Of a stretch of 45,467 nt of DNA, positions 1 through 7,528 are shown piece by piece. A program made the translations under genes and the position numbers. The stretch is from Prauserella isguenensis (GTDB taxonomy: Bacteria; Actinomycetota; Actinomycetes; Mycobacteriales; Pseudonocardiaceae), in the NCBI RefSeq assembly GCF_014191605.1, contig NZ_JACHWU010000011.1:1-45467 (forward strand), written 5' to 3'. The notes under the pieces are model-generated. The model was not told the DNA's origin. It saw nothing but the letters and a program-made list of their open reading frames with translations, and ran no database searches. Positions within the stretch are counted from its first letter, which is position 1. Each line of letters begins with the position of its first letter.

Positions 1-1
1 A

Positions 2-58
2 ATGACAGAGATGACAGTAAGCACTTAGAATCCATCCGTCAAGACCTCTGTCATGACA
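2..58. promoter_or_regulatory. Operator-like inverted repeats upstream of the GntR gene
   Basis: ATGACAGAG at 2-10 is exactly inverted at 46-54 (CTCTGTCAT), and TGTCATGACA at 49-58 is a perfect 10-bp palindrome. Further TGACA/TGTCA half-sites lie at 12-16 and 76-80. Dyads just upstream of a GntR gene commonly bind that regulator, so autoregulation is the natural inference. The left edge of the window cuts the region, so the site may extend further. Confidence 0.45.
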
Positions 59-120
59 AAGGGGAATTTATGTACTGTCAGACCGAACAGAACCGCGATC
101 GAACGAGACGAGGTCGGCGC

Positions 121-939
121 ATGACCGCAGCGAACAGGCCGCGATGGCGGCACGTGTACGACGACCTCCGCACTCAGATCGAACGCGGAGACCTAGCTCC
201 GGGACAGCGCATACCGGCGGAGCTTGAGCTCGCGGAGCGGTACGGGTTCTCCCGGCCAACGATTCGCACCGCGCTCGGGCATCTCCAGCAGGACGCGCTG
301 ATCACTGCGGGAGCAGGGTCGCTGGGACGCACCGTCCGGTCGCGCTTCTCGATCTTCTTCAACGCCTCGGACTTCGAGCGCGGGGCCTACACCGACGACC
401 CCGCGCAGGCCGTCGATCAGTGGAAGGCCGACGTCGAACAGCAGGGGTGGACGCCACGGCAGGTCGTGACGGTGACGTGGATGGCCGCCCCATCCGACAT
501 CGCCGAAATGCTCGACGTTTCGGAGGGGACGATGCTGGCTCGCCGCCGCCGGCTACGGATGGTCAGTCGTCCACCGCAGGACTCGGAGATGCCGGTCATG
601 CTCGCCGACACGTGGGCACCCGAGGACGTCGCGGTGCGCACCGTCACTGGCGAGGATGGGCAGGAGTTCGCGCCGTTCCTCGTTGAGCGCGATGTCGTTG
701 TCACCGGCGGCATCTTCCGTGCCATCGGCTGCGAGCAGCGCGAGTTTGAAGACCGGATCGTGCCGCGTATGCCAACTCCTGACGAGGTTGAACTGCTGGA
801 TCTCCAGCCGGGTTCGCCAGTCGGTCAGCACGCACGCATCGGTATCGACCACTCCGGCCGACGTGTCCGCGTTCTGGTGTCGACCTGGGTGGGCGAGCGC
901 CAGGTGCTGCGGTATCGACTCCCCGCCAGCCCCAGCTGA
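121..939 (+). CDS. GntR/HutC-family transcriptional regulator
   Basis: 272-aa DNA-binding regulator. The N-terminal winged helix (about residues 6-75) has the GntR signature: a YDDLRTQIERGDLAPG helix, then AELELAERYGFSRPTIRTAL as the recognition helix region. The rest (about 100-265) has the size and pattern of a UTRA effector-binding domain of the HutC subfamily. I chose ATG 121 because GACGAGG (107-113) lies 7 nt upstream; an in-frame ATG at 70 would add 17 unconserved-looking residues. Actinobacterial integrative elements and plasmids often use GntR regulators of the KorSA type to repress transfer or replication, but the effector and targets here are unknown. The gene precedes a GNAT gene on the same strand by 45 nt, so the two may be co-transcribed. 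TGACA dyads upstream suggest autorepression. Confidence 0.85.
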   Translation: MTAANRPRWRHVYDDLRTQIERGDLAPGQRIPAELELAERYGFSRPTIRTALGHLQQDALITAGAGSLGRTVRSRFSIFFNASDFERGAYTDDPAQAVDQWKADVEQQGWTPRQVVTVTWMAAPSDIAEMLDVSEGTMLARRRRLRMVSRPPQDSEMPVMLADTWAPEDVAVRTVTGEDGQEFAPFLVERDVVVTGGIFRAIGCEQREFEDRIVPRMPTPDEVELLDLQPGSPVGQHARIGIDHSGRRVRVLVSTWVGERQVLRYRLPASPS

Positions 940-984
940 CCAAGCTTGCCCGTCGACCGCCGCCCATTGCAGAAAGGACCTCTG

Positions 985-1764
985 ATGTTGATCCGCATCG
1001 AGCCAGCTGTCCCCGACGAGTCCGACGCCGTGTTCTCAGTACTGGACGAAGCCGCTGCTTGGCTCCAGGACCAGGGCATTAAGCAGTGGCCGGCCCAATT
1101 CTCCGGCGTGGACGATTGGCGCGCCGAGCGCATCAACGCACACATCGAGGCAGGCCACGTGTGGGTCGTGCGCAGTCGTGACGAGATCGCGGCGGTCGTA
1201 ACCCTGGCCGGCCCAGACCCCGACTACGCCCACGGCTGGCCCACCGACGCCGACGACGCGCTCTACATCTATCGAATGGCGGTGCGACGCGCGCATGCTG
1301 GCCGCGGCCTCGGAACGCACATCCTGAACTGGGCAAGCGCTCGGGCAGCAGCCCTCGGCTACTCGTGGCTGCGATTGGACTGCCATCGCGACAACGAGTC
1401 GCTTCAGCACTACTACGAGCGCGCGGGCTTCGAGCGGGTCGGCACCGTGGTCACCAGCATCGACCCTGGCGGGTCCCGGCCAAGCGGTCAGACGTACACC
1501 CGTGGATCCGGTGCGTTGTACCAACGAGCGGCGGGCACGGTACAGATCGGCAGCGATGACCCGTACGACCCGACCGGAGAGGCCGCGGTGTGGCAGGCCG
1601 CGTCCGAGCTGGTCAACAGCGTCAAATCCGACGATGTCGAATCGGTCGTGGACCCGTGGAATACGGCGCTCGAGCAGGCCAGCCGGGTACTGGATAACGA
1701 GGCACGCGGCGTGAGACAGCGCAACGGTGTCTGGTATCGCGTCATCTCGGGCAGCACCAGCTGA
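985..1764 (+). CDS. GNAT-family N-acetyltransferase with C-terminal extension
   Basis: 259-aa protein. Residues 1 to about 160 form a GNAT acetyltransferase domain: the acetyl-CoA loop is seen in RRAHAGRGLGTHIL (about residues 100-113), followed by the typical YYERAGFERVG end of the fold. The last 100 residues are an acidic and polar tail that I do not recognise. ATG 985 is supported by AGAAAGGA at 971-978. The acyl acceptor cannot be told from sequence. The gene follows the GntR regulator by 45 nt on the same strand and ends just before a GC-rich hairpin, so the regulator and acetyltransferase probably form a two-gene unit. The fold is confident; the substrate is unknown. Confidence 0.8.
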   Translation: MLIRIEPAVPDESDAVFSVLDEAAAWLQDQGIKQWPAQFSGVDDWRAERINAHIEAGHVWVVRSRDEIAAVVTLAGPDPDYAHGWPTDADDALYIYRMAVRRAHAGRGLGTHILNWASARAAALGYSWLRLDCHRDNESLQHYYERAGFERVGTVVTSIDPGGSRPSGQTYTRGSGALYQRAAGTVQIGSDDPYDPTGEAAVWQAASELVNSVKSDDVESVVDPWNTALEQASRVLDNEARGVRQRNGVWYRVISGSTS

Positions 1765-1781
1765 CACCGGCGCTGCCTCTG

Positions 1782-1818
1782 GAGGCCCCGGCAGGCATCG
1801 CACCTGTCGGGGGGCCTC
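1782..1818 (+). terminator. Hairpin terminator after the GNAT gene
   Basis: GAGGCCCCGGCAGG (1782-1795) pairs with CCTGTCGGGGGGCCTC (1803-1818) with small irregularities and a short loop. It begins 18 nt after the GNAT stop. The 3' side is pyrimidine rich but has no long T run, which is usual for actinobacterial terminators. Confidence 0.55.
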
Positions 1819-1836
1819 TCTCGTGCGCCGTCCACT

Positions 1837-1878
1837 TCCACTCTGGAGATATCAATCAGCAATGCTGATCAGAGTGGA
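1837..1878. promoter_or_regulatory. Nested dyad upstream of the XRE-Nudix gene
   Basis: An outer inverted repeat TCCACTCT (1837-1844) / AGAGTGGA (1871-1878) encloses an inner dyad ATCAGC-AAT-GCTGAT (1855-1869). The encoded downstream protein has an XRE DNA-binding domain, so this may be its own operator. It could instead be the promoter region of that gene; no clear -35/-10 pair is visible. Confidence 0.35.
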
Positions 1879-1990
1879 CGTTTTCGCAGGTCACGTAGAC
1901 CCGCACGGACGTAGCGATGTTGTCCGCGAGGCGCGTGGACACCGGGTGGCGTCGCGGATACCGTCAGTGCCGATCAGCCAGGGGGACGTC

Positions 1991-3118
1991 ATGAGACGCA
2001 GCGACTTCGCGGCCATCGCCGACGAGCTACGCGCGGACGGCTGGACCACCAGCGACATCGTCAGACAGTGGACTGTCGAGCACGGTCTGAACCCGCGCAC
2101 CGCGGCGCGGCTGTCGCACGGGCTGACGCAGCAGCAGGTGGCCGACGAGGTCAACGAGCTGCGTGGCGCGCCGGACGATCGAGTCTGCACCCGCAAGGAC
2201 GTGTCGAATTGGGAGACCAGCCGGCAGCCGTCGCTCGGCACGCTCAACGTGTTGGCGCGCGTGTACCGGTGCAGCGCCGGCGACCTGCTCGGCGGTGAGG
2301 ACTACTCGCACCTCGACGGCACCCCGCGCCGGCCGGGAGCGGCGTCGCTGTCCGTGGCGATCTGCATCGTGATGGACGCCGGGCACGTCCTCCTCGTTCG
2401 GAACCGGGACGGCTCGTGGCAGTTCCCGACGGGCGTGGTGAAGCCCGGCCAGGACGCCGGTGAGCGTGCCGTCGAGGAATGTGCTGCGGAGACGGGCATC
2501 CGCTCGGCGGTCACCGCCTACCTCGGTGGCCGCATCCACCCTGTGACCTCGGCCTGGTGCGAGTACTACTCGGCCGAGTATCTGGCCGGAGACCTTGTCA
2601 ATGGCCAGGCAGCCGAGAACAGCGACGTTCTCTGGGCGCCGATCAACCGAATCGGCAAGTTCATTGACAGCGACCGGATCTTCGGTCCCGTCCTTCACGC
2701 ATTGGAGAGGCACATGAGCCAGGACGACGTCACTCCCCAGGTCGCGACCGCTGTCGTGGTCTCCGATCAGGGAGTGTTACTGGCCGCGCGGCACGACGGG
2801 AAGCCGCCGTGGACGTTCCCCGGTGGTGGGATCGAGGACGGTGAGAGCGTGGCCGATGCGGCTGTGCGCGAAGTCAAGGAGGAGACCGGCCTCGCCGTCA
2901 CCGCGGTGCGCGAGTTGGGCCGGCGGGTGCACCCAAAGACCGGCACCGCAATGGCCTACGTGCTGTGCGAGCCCTCCGACGGGCTCGAGGTGCACGTCGG
3001 CGAGCCCGAGGACCTGGCGGAGGTGCGCTGGTGCGACAAGATGGCGCTCGACGAGCGCATCAAGCCCGAGCATGTGTACGAGCCGGTGGCCGAGCACCTG
3101 GCCACGGCACTCACCTGA
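1991..3118 (+). CDS. XRE-type HTH fused to two Nudix domains
   Basis: 375-aa fusion. Residues about 35-95 are an XRE/Cro-type helix-turn-helix (LTQQQVADEV, then VSNWE and a LARVYRCSAGDLL end). Two Nudix domains follow. In the first (about 115-235) the Nudix box GVVKPGQDAGERAVEECAAE lacks three consensus residues: the first Glu is Gln, the Arg of RE is Glu, and the first Glu of the catalytic EE pair is Ala, so catalysis is doubtful. In the second (about 250-370) GGIEDGESVADAAVREVKEE is fully canonical. A nucleotide-sensing regulator with one ligand-binding and one hydrolytic Nudix domain is plausible (inference). ATG 1991 has GGGGGA 4 nt upstream. The reading frame is open upstream, but that extension overlaps the GNAT gene and looks non-coding. 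Confidence 0.8.
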   Translation: MRRSDFAAIADELRADGWTTSDIVRQWTVEHGLNPRTAARLSHGLTQQQVADEVNELRGAPDDRVCTRKDVSNWETSRQPSLGTLNVLARVYRCSAGDLLGGEDYSHLDGTPRRPGAASLSVAICIVMDAGHVLLVRNRDGSWQFPTGVVKPGQDAGERAVEECAAETGIRSAVTAYLGGRIHPVTSAWCEYYSAEYLAGDLVNGQAAENSDVLWAPINRIGKFIDSDRIFGPVLHALERHMSQDDVTPQVATAVVVSDQGVLLAARHDGKPPWTFPGGGIEDGESVADAAVREVKEETGLAVTAVRELGRRVHPKTGTAMAYVLCEPSDGLEVHVGEPEDLAEVRWCDKMALDERIKPEHVYEPVAEHLATALT

Positions 3119-3167
3119 TCGGCGACACGCCCCGCCCCACTACGCCGAAGTACGTATTTCGATGGTA

Positions 3168-3182
3168 GGTTGATCATCAACC
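3168..3182. promoter_or_regulatory. Perfect 15-bp dyad, probable operator of the Phd-like gene
   Basis: GGTTGAT-C-ATCAACC is a perfect inverted repeat around one central base, 20 nt upstream of the start of the Phd-like gene and just before its AGGAGG ribosome site. Phd/YefM antitoxins normally bind such palindromes to repress their own promoter. Confidence 0.5.
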
Positions 3183-3202
3183 CGGATGATCAGGAGGTCG
3201 CG

Positions 3203-3430
3203 ATGGCAGTCGTACCCACGACGACAACCGCGATTCAGGACGAGCCCGGCCTGGTCCGCAAACACATCAAACGCGGTGACGAGCTGGCGCTTGAGTTCCG
3301 TGGGCGCGCTTACGCCCGCATCGTCCCGGCCGACCAGTACGCCGAGATCGTCGAGCGTGCAGAGCGGGCCGCCGAGCTCGAGGCTCGCCTGGCCGAGCTC
3401 GAGGCGCAGCACGAGGCGGTGCCGGCATGA
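3203..3430 (+). CDS. Phd/YefM-like antitoxin-type protein (orphan)
   Basis: 75-aa protein. The segment LVRKHIKRGDELALEFRGRA followed by YARIVPADQY matches the pattern of Phd/YefM antitoxins (loop with a basic-Gly-Glu turn, a strand ending RGR, then ARLVPxxxY). The C-terminal half is a charged helix (ERAERAAELEARLAELEAQ) that would normally bind a toxin. ATG 3203 has a strong AGGAGG at 3192-3197. No RelE, Doc or PIN-type toxin follows on the same strand within 250 nt, so this is either a solitary antitoxin or a DNA-binding regulator that reuses the fold. A perfect dyad overlaps the expected promoter. Confidence 0.55.
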   Translation: MAVVPTTTTAIQDEPGLVRKHIKRGDELALEFRGRAYARIVPADQYAEIVERAERAAELEARLAELEAQHEAVPA

Positions 3431-3698
3431 CGTAGTCGCAGGCCTCGCGGTGGTGCTCGCACGTCGTCTGGCGATTCGTGGCCGGGCCGGCGCAGAGACA
3501 GAGAGCAACGCCGCAGACGACCCCAGACAGCAGAAAACCCCCCGCCTGAACTTTGAACGGTCCAGCGAGGGGTCTTCTAAGCCAGTAGCTGCGCCCGCAG
3601 CTCCTAAAAACGATGGTACATGACGAGGCACGGCAGTCCATGCCAACTCATGACCACGATCACGTGGCACGGGCGCGGCTCCGATCACTGGAGCCCAG
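3431..3698. other. Intergenic region with one weak terminator-like hairpin
   Basis: No convincing gene in these 268 bases. ACCCCCCGC (3537-3545) pairs with GCGAGGGGT (3565-3573) with one mismatch; it is flanked by AAAA on the left and TCTTCT on the right, which fits a bidirectional terminator after the Phd-like gene. Confidence 0.4.
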
Positions 3699-4565
3699 TT
3701 GAACAACACGTCCACCCCGCAACACGAGACCCCAATCGAAGTGGTTGTCGGCCCCTCTACGTCGGCGACCTCCCCGTTCTGGGACGAGCATCAACACTCC
3801 GACGACAGGTCATGGCATCGAAGCCTCAGTTCGGCCCCGACGTGCGGGGTGCCGTTCTGGGTCACTGCTTGTGTTCGGCTGATGCCGCCGAGGCAACGGG
3901 ATGGTTCACCGATCTCGCCGGCCATGGCCAACGCAGTCGTGCCTGCAGCTCAGGCATTGCTTGAGCGAGGGACGATTGACCGGAATCGGTTGTCGCAGGT
4001 CTGCGGCGTCGAGGTTCAGAACATCGACTGGGCGCTCGACTATCTCGAGCGGATCGGGTTCCTCACCCGCAGCGATGAAGCATGGGTCGTACGTACCTCT
4101 GAGCCGACCGGCTATCGCGGTCCGCTCGGCCCGAACGACCTGTACAGCGCACTTGAGGCCAGAGAGCACGGGATTCATGTTCCCCTGTTTTGCGAGGCCT
4201 GTGCGGACGTCGAGCGGCGGACGGAACAGTGGCGGCGGGAACAGTGGCGACGAATCACTCGGACGAGGCCGCCGGAGCAGGACACGTACATCTACATCAT
4301 CGGAGAAGAGACCAGCCCTCACGTGAAGATTGGAATGACCACCGATCTGCACCAGCGGCTGAAATCTCTCCAGTCGACGAGCCCTGCATCCCTTCATGTC
4401 CGGTGGTCTGCACTGGGCAGCCGCGACATTGAACAACAACTCCACGCTGAGTTCGCGCGGCACCGAACCCATGGTGAGTGGTTCAAGTTCAGCGCCAAGG
4501 TGGATCCGGTGAGCGTGGTCCGTGCCGAAGCTCTTCGCCTCGGTGCTGTGGAGGTGGCCAAGTGA
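3699..4565 (+). CDS. Winged-helix protein with C-terminal GIY-YIG-like (T5orf172) domain
   Basis: 288 aa from TTG 3699 (TGGAG at 3689-3693), or 213 aa from ATG 3924; the N-terminal 75 residues are weakly protein-like, so the start is uncertain. Residues about 80-140 form a small winged helix (IDRNRLSQVCGVEVQNIDWA, LERIGFLTRSDEAWVV). Residues about 190-270 match the T5orf172/MUG113 branch of the GIY-YIG nuclease fold: DTYIYIIGEE, VKIGMTTDLHQRLKSLQ, IEQQLHAEFARHRTHGEWF. That fold cuts or binds DNA. The stop overlaps the next gene's GTG start (GTGA), so both are translated together. Its winged-helix segment resembles the one in the next gene (RIGFLT ... YRGP), suggesting a shared role at the replication origin. 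Function beyond fold is inference. Confidence 0.65.
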   Translation: MNNTSTPQHETPIEVVVGPSTSATSPFWDEHQHSDDRSWHRSLSSAPTCGVPFWVTACVRLMPPRQRDGSPISPAMANAVVPAAQALLERGTIDRNRLSQVCGVEVQNIDWALDYLERIGFLTRSDEAWVVRTSEPTGYRGPLGPNDLYSALEAREHGIHVPLFCEACADVERRTEQWRREQWRRITRTRPPEQDTYIYIIGEETSPHVKIGMTTDLHQRLKSLQSTSPASLHVRWSALGSRDIEQQLHAEFARHRTHGEWFKFSAKVDPVSVVRAEALRLGAVEVAK

Positions 4566-5884
4566 CCCGCCCCGACTCCACGACACACGTCGACGACATC
4601 GAGGTTGCGCTGGAGAACACGCCGCGGGGTGTCCAGATCGACACCTGGATTCCGGCTTGTCTCCTGCTCGATCCGCCTCGCCAGTCGAACGGTAAGCCGC
4701 ATCCCAGTCCGGAGAAGGTCTGGCCTGTCGTTTACCAGCTCCTCGCGAGCACGGCGAACGCGCACGGCGATGCACGTGTCACGGTCACGCGCTCGGCGAT
4801 CGCGCATTGGGCTGGCTACAGCCGCTACGACAAGGCGGCGTGGATTGTCCAATGGCTGCAGCGCATCGGGTTCCTCACGGTGTACCGGCACTACACCCAC
4901 GGCAAGGGTGGCGGCGGGCGCACACGAGACAGCTTCACCGTTCGGCTTGATCCGCCGGAGAACTACCGCGGGCCGACCCACACCGGCGAGCTCGCCGCCG
5001 CGTACGCCGATCCTGAGGCGTGGGGATCCATCTGGACTGAAGACCCCGAATCTGCAGGTCAGGGGCAACACCCCCTGCAGGGGGTAAAGCCCGAAAAGGT
5101 TCTACCCCCCACAGAGGGCAAAGCCCTCAAAACCGCAGGTCAGGGGCAAAACCCCCTGTGGGGGGTAAAGCCCGAAAAGGTTCTACCCCCCACAGAGGGC
5201 AAAGCCCTCAAAACCGCAGGTCAGGGGCAAAACCCCCTGCAGGGGGTTTTCCCGCGCGCGCGTCGATCTGAGTCTGATCTCCTCTCCGAGGAGAGGAGAG
5301 GAGATCAGACTGAGCCCGTGCCGGGCGGTGCGGCGGAGCCGCCCGCCACGGGCAAAGACGAGCACGACGTAGCCGCGGCGGAGATCGTCGAGGCGGCGCC
5401 GTGGGACCGGGTGGCTACCCGGCTGGGGTCGGCGGTCTCTGCGTCGCAGCTGGATGTCGACCAGATGACCGGCCGGATCGCGGAGCGACTGCGGGATGGG
5501 TCGGTGACGGTGGTGCAAGCCCGACAGGTGATCGCCGCTGCCTTGGAGGAGGCCAGGCACAAGCCGGTCGCCTACGTGGCTGGTGCCTTCGGTGCTGGTC
5601 AGCTGTCGAGCTGGCGTGCCCGGGTGAGCCGGGTGGTGTTGGCTCAGCCGTCGACGTCGGGCGAGCAAATCTCGGCAGACGTGGTTGATTCGGACTCCGA
5701 TTCGCTGGCCAGCGCAGATGCGGCTGAGTCATTGCCCGAGTGCGAGGAGTGCGGAACTCCTCAGGGAGGCTCGGTGAAGGGACGTTTCCGCCGGGATGAG
5801 AACGGTCGGATGGTGCGCGATGCCGAGGGCCACCACGTGCCGTGTGCGTGCGTCGGTGGCCCGGCAGTGTGGCACGCCGCCTAG
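4562..5884 (+). CDS. Probable replication initiator / helicase-loader protein carrying internal repeats
   Basis: 440 aa, GTG start overlapping the previous stop, with GGAGGTGG at 4550-4557. Residues about 55-145 look like a winged helix (VWPVVYQLLASTANAHG, VTRSAIAHWAGYSRYDKAAW, LQRIGFLTVYRHYTHGK) as in phage replication O-like and DnaD-like initiators. Residues about 165-228 consist of a 27-aa motif repeated twice plus a partial third copy (GQGQ..PL.GVKPEKVLPPTEGKALKTA). The C terminus has CEECGTPQGG and a later CAC pair, a possible zinc ribbon. The gene lies directly upstream of a dnaB-type helicase, the order seen in phage replication modules. I infer that it binds the repeats inside its own gene and recruits the helicase, as lambda O does; this is not demonstrated. 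Confidence 0.6.
   Translation: MTRPDSTTHVDDIEVALENTPRGVQIDTWIPACLLLDPPRQSNGKPHPSPEKVWPVVYQLLASTANAHGDARVTVTRSAIAHWAGYSRYDKAAWIVQWLQRIGFLTVYRHYTHGKGGGGRTRDSFTVRLDPPENYRGPTHTGELAAAYADPEAWGSIWTEDPESAGQGQHPLQGVKPEKVLPPTEGKALKTAGQGQNPLWGVKPEKVLPPTEGKALKTAGQGQNPLQGVFPRARRSESDLLSEERRGDQTEPVPGGAAEPPATGKDEHDVAAAEIVEAAPWDRVATRLGSAVSASQLDVDQMTGRIAERLRDGSVTVVQARQVIAAALEEARHKPVAYVAGAFGAGQLSSWRARVSRVVLAQPSTSGEQISADVVDSDSDSLASADAAESLPECEECGTPQGGSVKGRFRRDENGRMVRDAEGHHVPCACVGGPAVWHAA
5054..5246. repeat. 81-bp tandem repeats (2.4 copies) inside the initiator gene
   Basis: Units start with GCAGGTCAGGGGCAA at 5054, 5135 and 5216; the spacing is exactly 81 bp (27 codons), so the frame is kept, and the third copy stops after 31 bases. 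Copies 1 and 2 differ at only a few positions. Each unit holds a CCCCCTGCAGGGGG palindrome (5071-5084 and 5233-5246; imperfect in copy 2) and GAGGGC-AAA-GCCCTC (5114-5128 in copy 1). Iterons with palindromes next to a helicase gene are typical of replication origins. Confidence 0.9.
5271..5311. repeat. 17-bp perfect inverted repeat (hairpin) within the initiator gene
   Basis: AGTCTGATCTCCTCTCC (5271-5287) is perfectly inverted at 5295-5311, with a 7-nt loop. It is AT-richer than its surroundings and follows the 81-bp repeats by 24 nt, inside coding sequence. A candidate origin hairpin, or a structure that affects translation of the initiator. Confidence 0.85.
5314..5353. repeat. Second stem-loop next to the 17-bp repeat
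   Basis: GCCCGTGCCGGGCGG (5314-5328) pairs with CCGCCCGCCACGGGC (5339-5353), 14 of 15 positions, with a 10-nt loop. It starts 2 nt after the previous hairpin, so the two can stack as a double hairpin. Confidence 0.75.
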
Positions 5885-6050
5885 ATCACCTCGAGAAGCC
5901 GCTCAGTTTCCCGCAGCAAGCCGTTCGGAGTTGCACGCGTGTGATTCCCCGGAGTGTGGGACTGGTAGCGACACAGGGCAACTCAGGCCGGAATTTGATC
6001 TTGAGGCCACGAGAGCCGCGCACGGTGTGGCCGGTTGGCCCCCAGCGAGG

Positions 6051-6080
6051 GCCCGGCCGGGGCGGCATCCCCGGCCGGGC
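6051..6080 (+). promoter_or_regulatory. Strong GC hairpin just before the dnaB ribosome site
   Basis: GCCCGGCCGGGG (6051-6062), loop CGGCAT, CCCCGGCCGGGC (6069-6080): a perfect 12-bp stem ending 10 nt before AAAGG (6091-6095). The 219-nt gap between the initiator gene and dnaB (5885-6103) otherwise shows no gene. It could be an attenuator, a terminator without a T run, or an RNA-stability element. Confidence 0.6.
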
Positions 6081-6103
6081 GGTGAACACGAAAGGTGCAG
6101 ATC

Positions 6104-7528
6104 ATGTCCACGACCACGAGTATCTCGCAGGACGACGAGGCCCGGGAACTGCTGGCCGATCTACCCGCTGAGCAGTCGGTGCTGGGCGGGATGCTGCTGT
6201 CGGCCGACGCGATCACGCAGGTGAGCGCCACGCTGACGCGGGAGGAGTTCTTCTCGGTCCGTCACCAGGTGGTGTTCGCGGCGATCCTGGCCCTGTACCA
6301 GGACGACCGGCCGGCGGATGCCATCACAGTGGCCGCCGAGCTCGAGCGCCGCGAGGAGCTGCACAAGGTCGGCGGCGCGCCGTACCTGCACACGCTGCTC
6401 GAAACCGTGCCTTCCGCGGCCAATGTTGGCTACTACGCCGAGATCGTGCACGAGAAGGCGACGTTGCGCCGGATCGCCACCCTCGGGATCCAGGCCAACC
6501 AGCTGGCCATCAGCAGCGCCCGCGTCGACGACCAGGGCGGGGCGGACGTGACCCAGCTGCTCTCGTCGGTCCAGCAGCGCCTTGACGAGGTCAACGACGC
6601 CGCCACCGGCACCACGCGCAAGGCGACCTTCGCGCGGCTGACACGGGACCGTCTGCAGCACTTGGACGACCTGCAGGCCGGCCGCCTACAGGGCGGGCTG
6701 CCGACCGGGTTCGCTGACCTTGACGAGGTGCTCTCCGGCGGATTCCGTCCCGGCCAGCTGGTCACCGTGGCCGCCCGCCCGGGCGTGGGCAAGTCGACCC
6801 TGGCCATGGACTGGGCTCGGCATGTGGCGTTCCACCACGGCGATCCTGTCGAGCGCAAGCCGGTGATGTTCTTTTCGCTGGAGATGTCCGAGGGCGAGCT
6901 GTGGGACCGGGTCATCTGCGCCGAAGCCCGCGTCCGCCACTCCGACTACACCAGCCAGGGCCGACTCGACGACGCCGGCCGCGATCGGATCTACCGCAAA
7001 GCCGCTGAGACCTCCCAGCCAGTGGCGCAGGGCTCGAGCGCCTGCGTCGGCGACCTGTTGATGATCGACGACAACGCCCGGGTCACCCCGGGCCAGATCC
7101 GCGCCCTGGCCCGGCAACAGCAGCGCCGCACCGGCCTGTCCATGATCGTCGTGGACTACCTGCAGCTGATGCACGCCGACTCCCCCGCCGACAACCGCGA
7201 ACGCGAGGTCGCCTCCATCACCCGCGAGCTCAAGCTCGCCGCGAAATCGCTCGAGGTGCCAGTGGTGATGCTCTCCCAGCTCAACCGCAAGAGCGAGGAC
7301 CGCGCCGACAAGCGGCCGGCAGCCTCGGATCTGCGTGAGTCCGGCGCGATCGAGCAGGACAGCGACATCATCATGCTCATCCACCGCCCCGACGCCATCG
7401 AGCGCGACGACCCGCGCGCCGGAGAGGCCGACCTGATCCTCGCCAAGAATCGCGGCGGCCCGTGCTCGACCATCTCGATCGCCCAGCAGCTGCACTACTG
7501 CCGCTTCGCCGACCTCGCCCAGGGCTGA
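6104..7528 (+). CDS. dnaB: Replicative DNA helicase, DnaB type
   Basis: 474 aa. The N-terminal domain begins with LPAEQSVLGGMLLSADAI, the usual DnaB opening. The RecA-like C-terminal domain has a GLPTGFADLDEVLSGGFRPG entry, Walker A ARPGVGKST (about residues 223-231), FFSLEMSEGELWDR, Walker B MIVVDYLQLM (about 346-355), QLNRK and DLRESGAIEQDSDIIML. Such enzymes are hexameric 5'-3' helicases that unwind DNA ahead of the fork. ATG 6104 has AAAGG at 6091-6095. Compared with chromosomal actinobacterial DnaB it is of ordinary length and has no intein. Its place after a winged-helix initiator with internal repeats, and before parAB, marks the replication module of a plasmid or integrative element. 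No primase is encoded nearby, so a host primase is probably used. Confidence 0.92.
   Translation: MSTTTSISQDDEARELLADLPAEQSVLGGMLLSADAITQVSATLTREEFFSVRHQVVFAAILALYQDDRPADAITVAAELERREELHKVGGAPYLHTLLETVPSAANVGYYAEIVHEKATLRRIATLGIQANQLAISSARVDDQGGADVTQLLSSVQQRLDEVNDAATGTTRKATFARLTRDRLQHLDDLQAGRLQGGLPTGFADLDEVLSGGFRPGQLVTVAARPGVGKSTLAMDWARHVAFHHGDPVERKPVMFFSLEMSEGELWDRVICAEARVRHSDYTSQGRLDDAGRDRIYRKAAETSQPVAQGSSACVGDLLMIDDNARVTPGQIRALARQQQRRTGLSMIVVDYLQLMHADSPADNREREVASITRELKLAAKSLEVPVVMLSQLNRKSEDRADKRPAASDLRESGAIEQDSDIIMLIHRPDAIERDDPRAGEADLILAKNRGGPCSTISIAQQLHYCRFADLAQG

Noticed and set aside
1727-1990. 88-codon N-terminal extension of the XRE-Nudix protein
   Set aside because: It overlaps the end of the GNAT gene, a terminator hairpin and a dyad; ATG 1991 has a good ribosome site and begins the HTH region.
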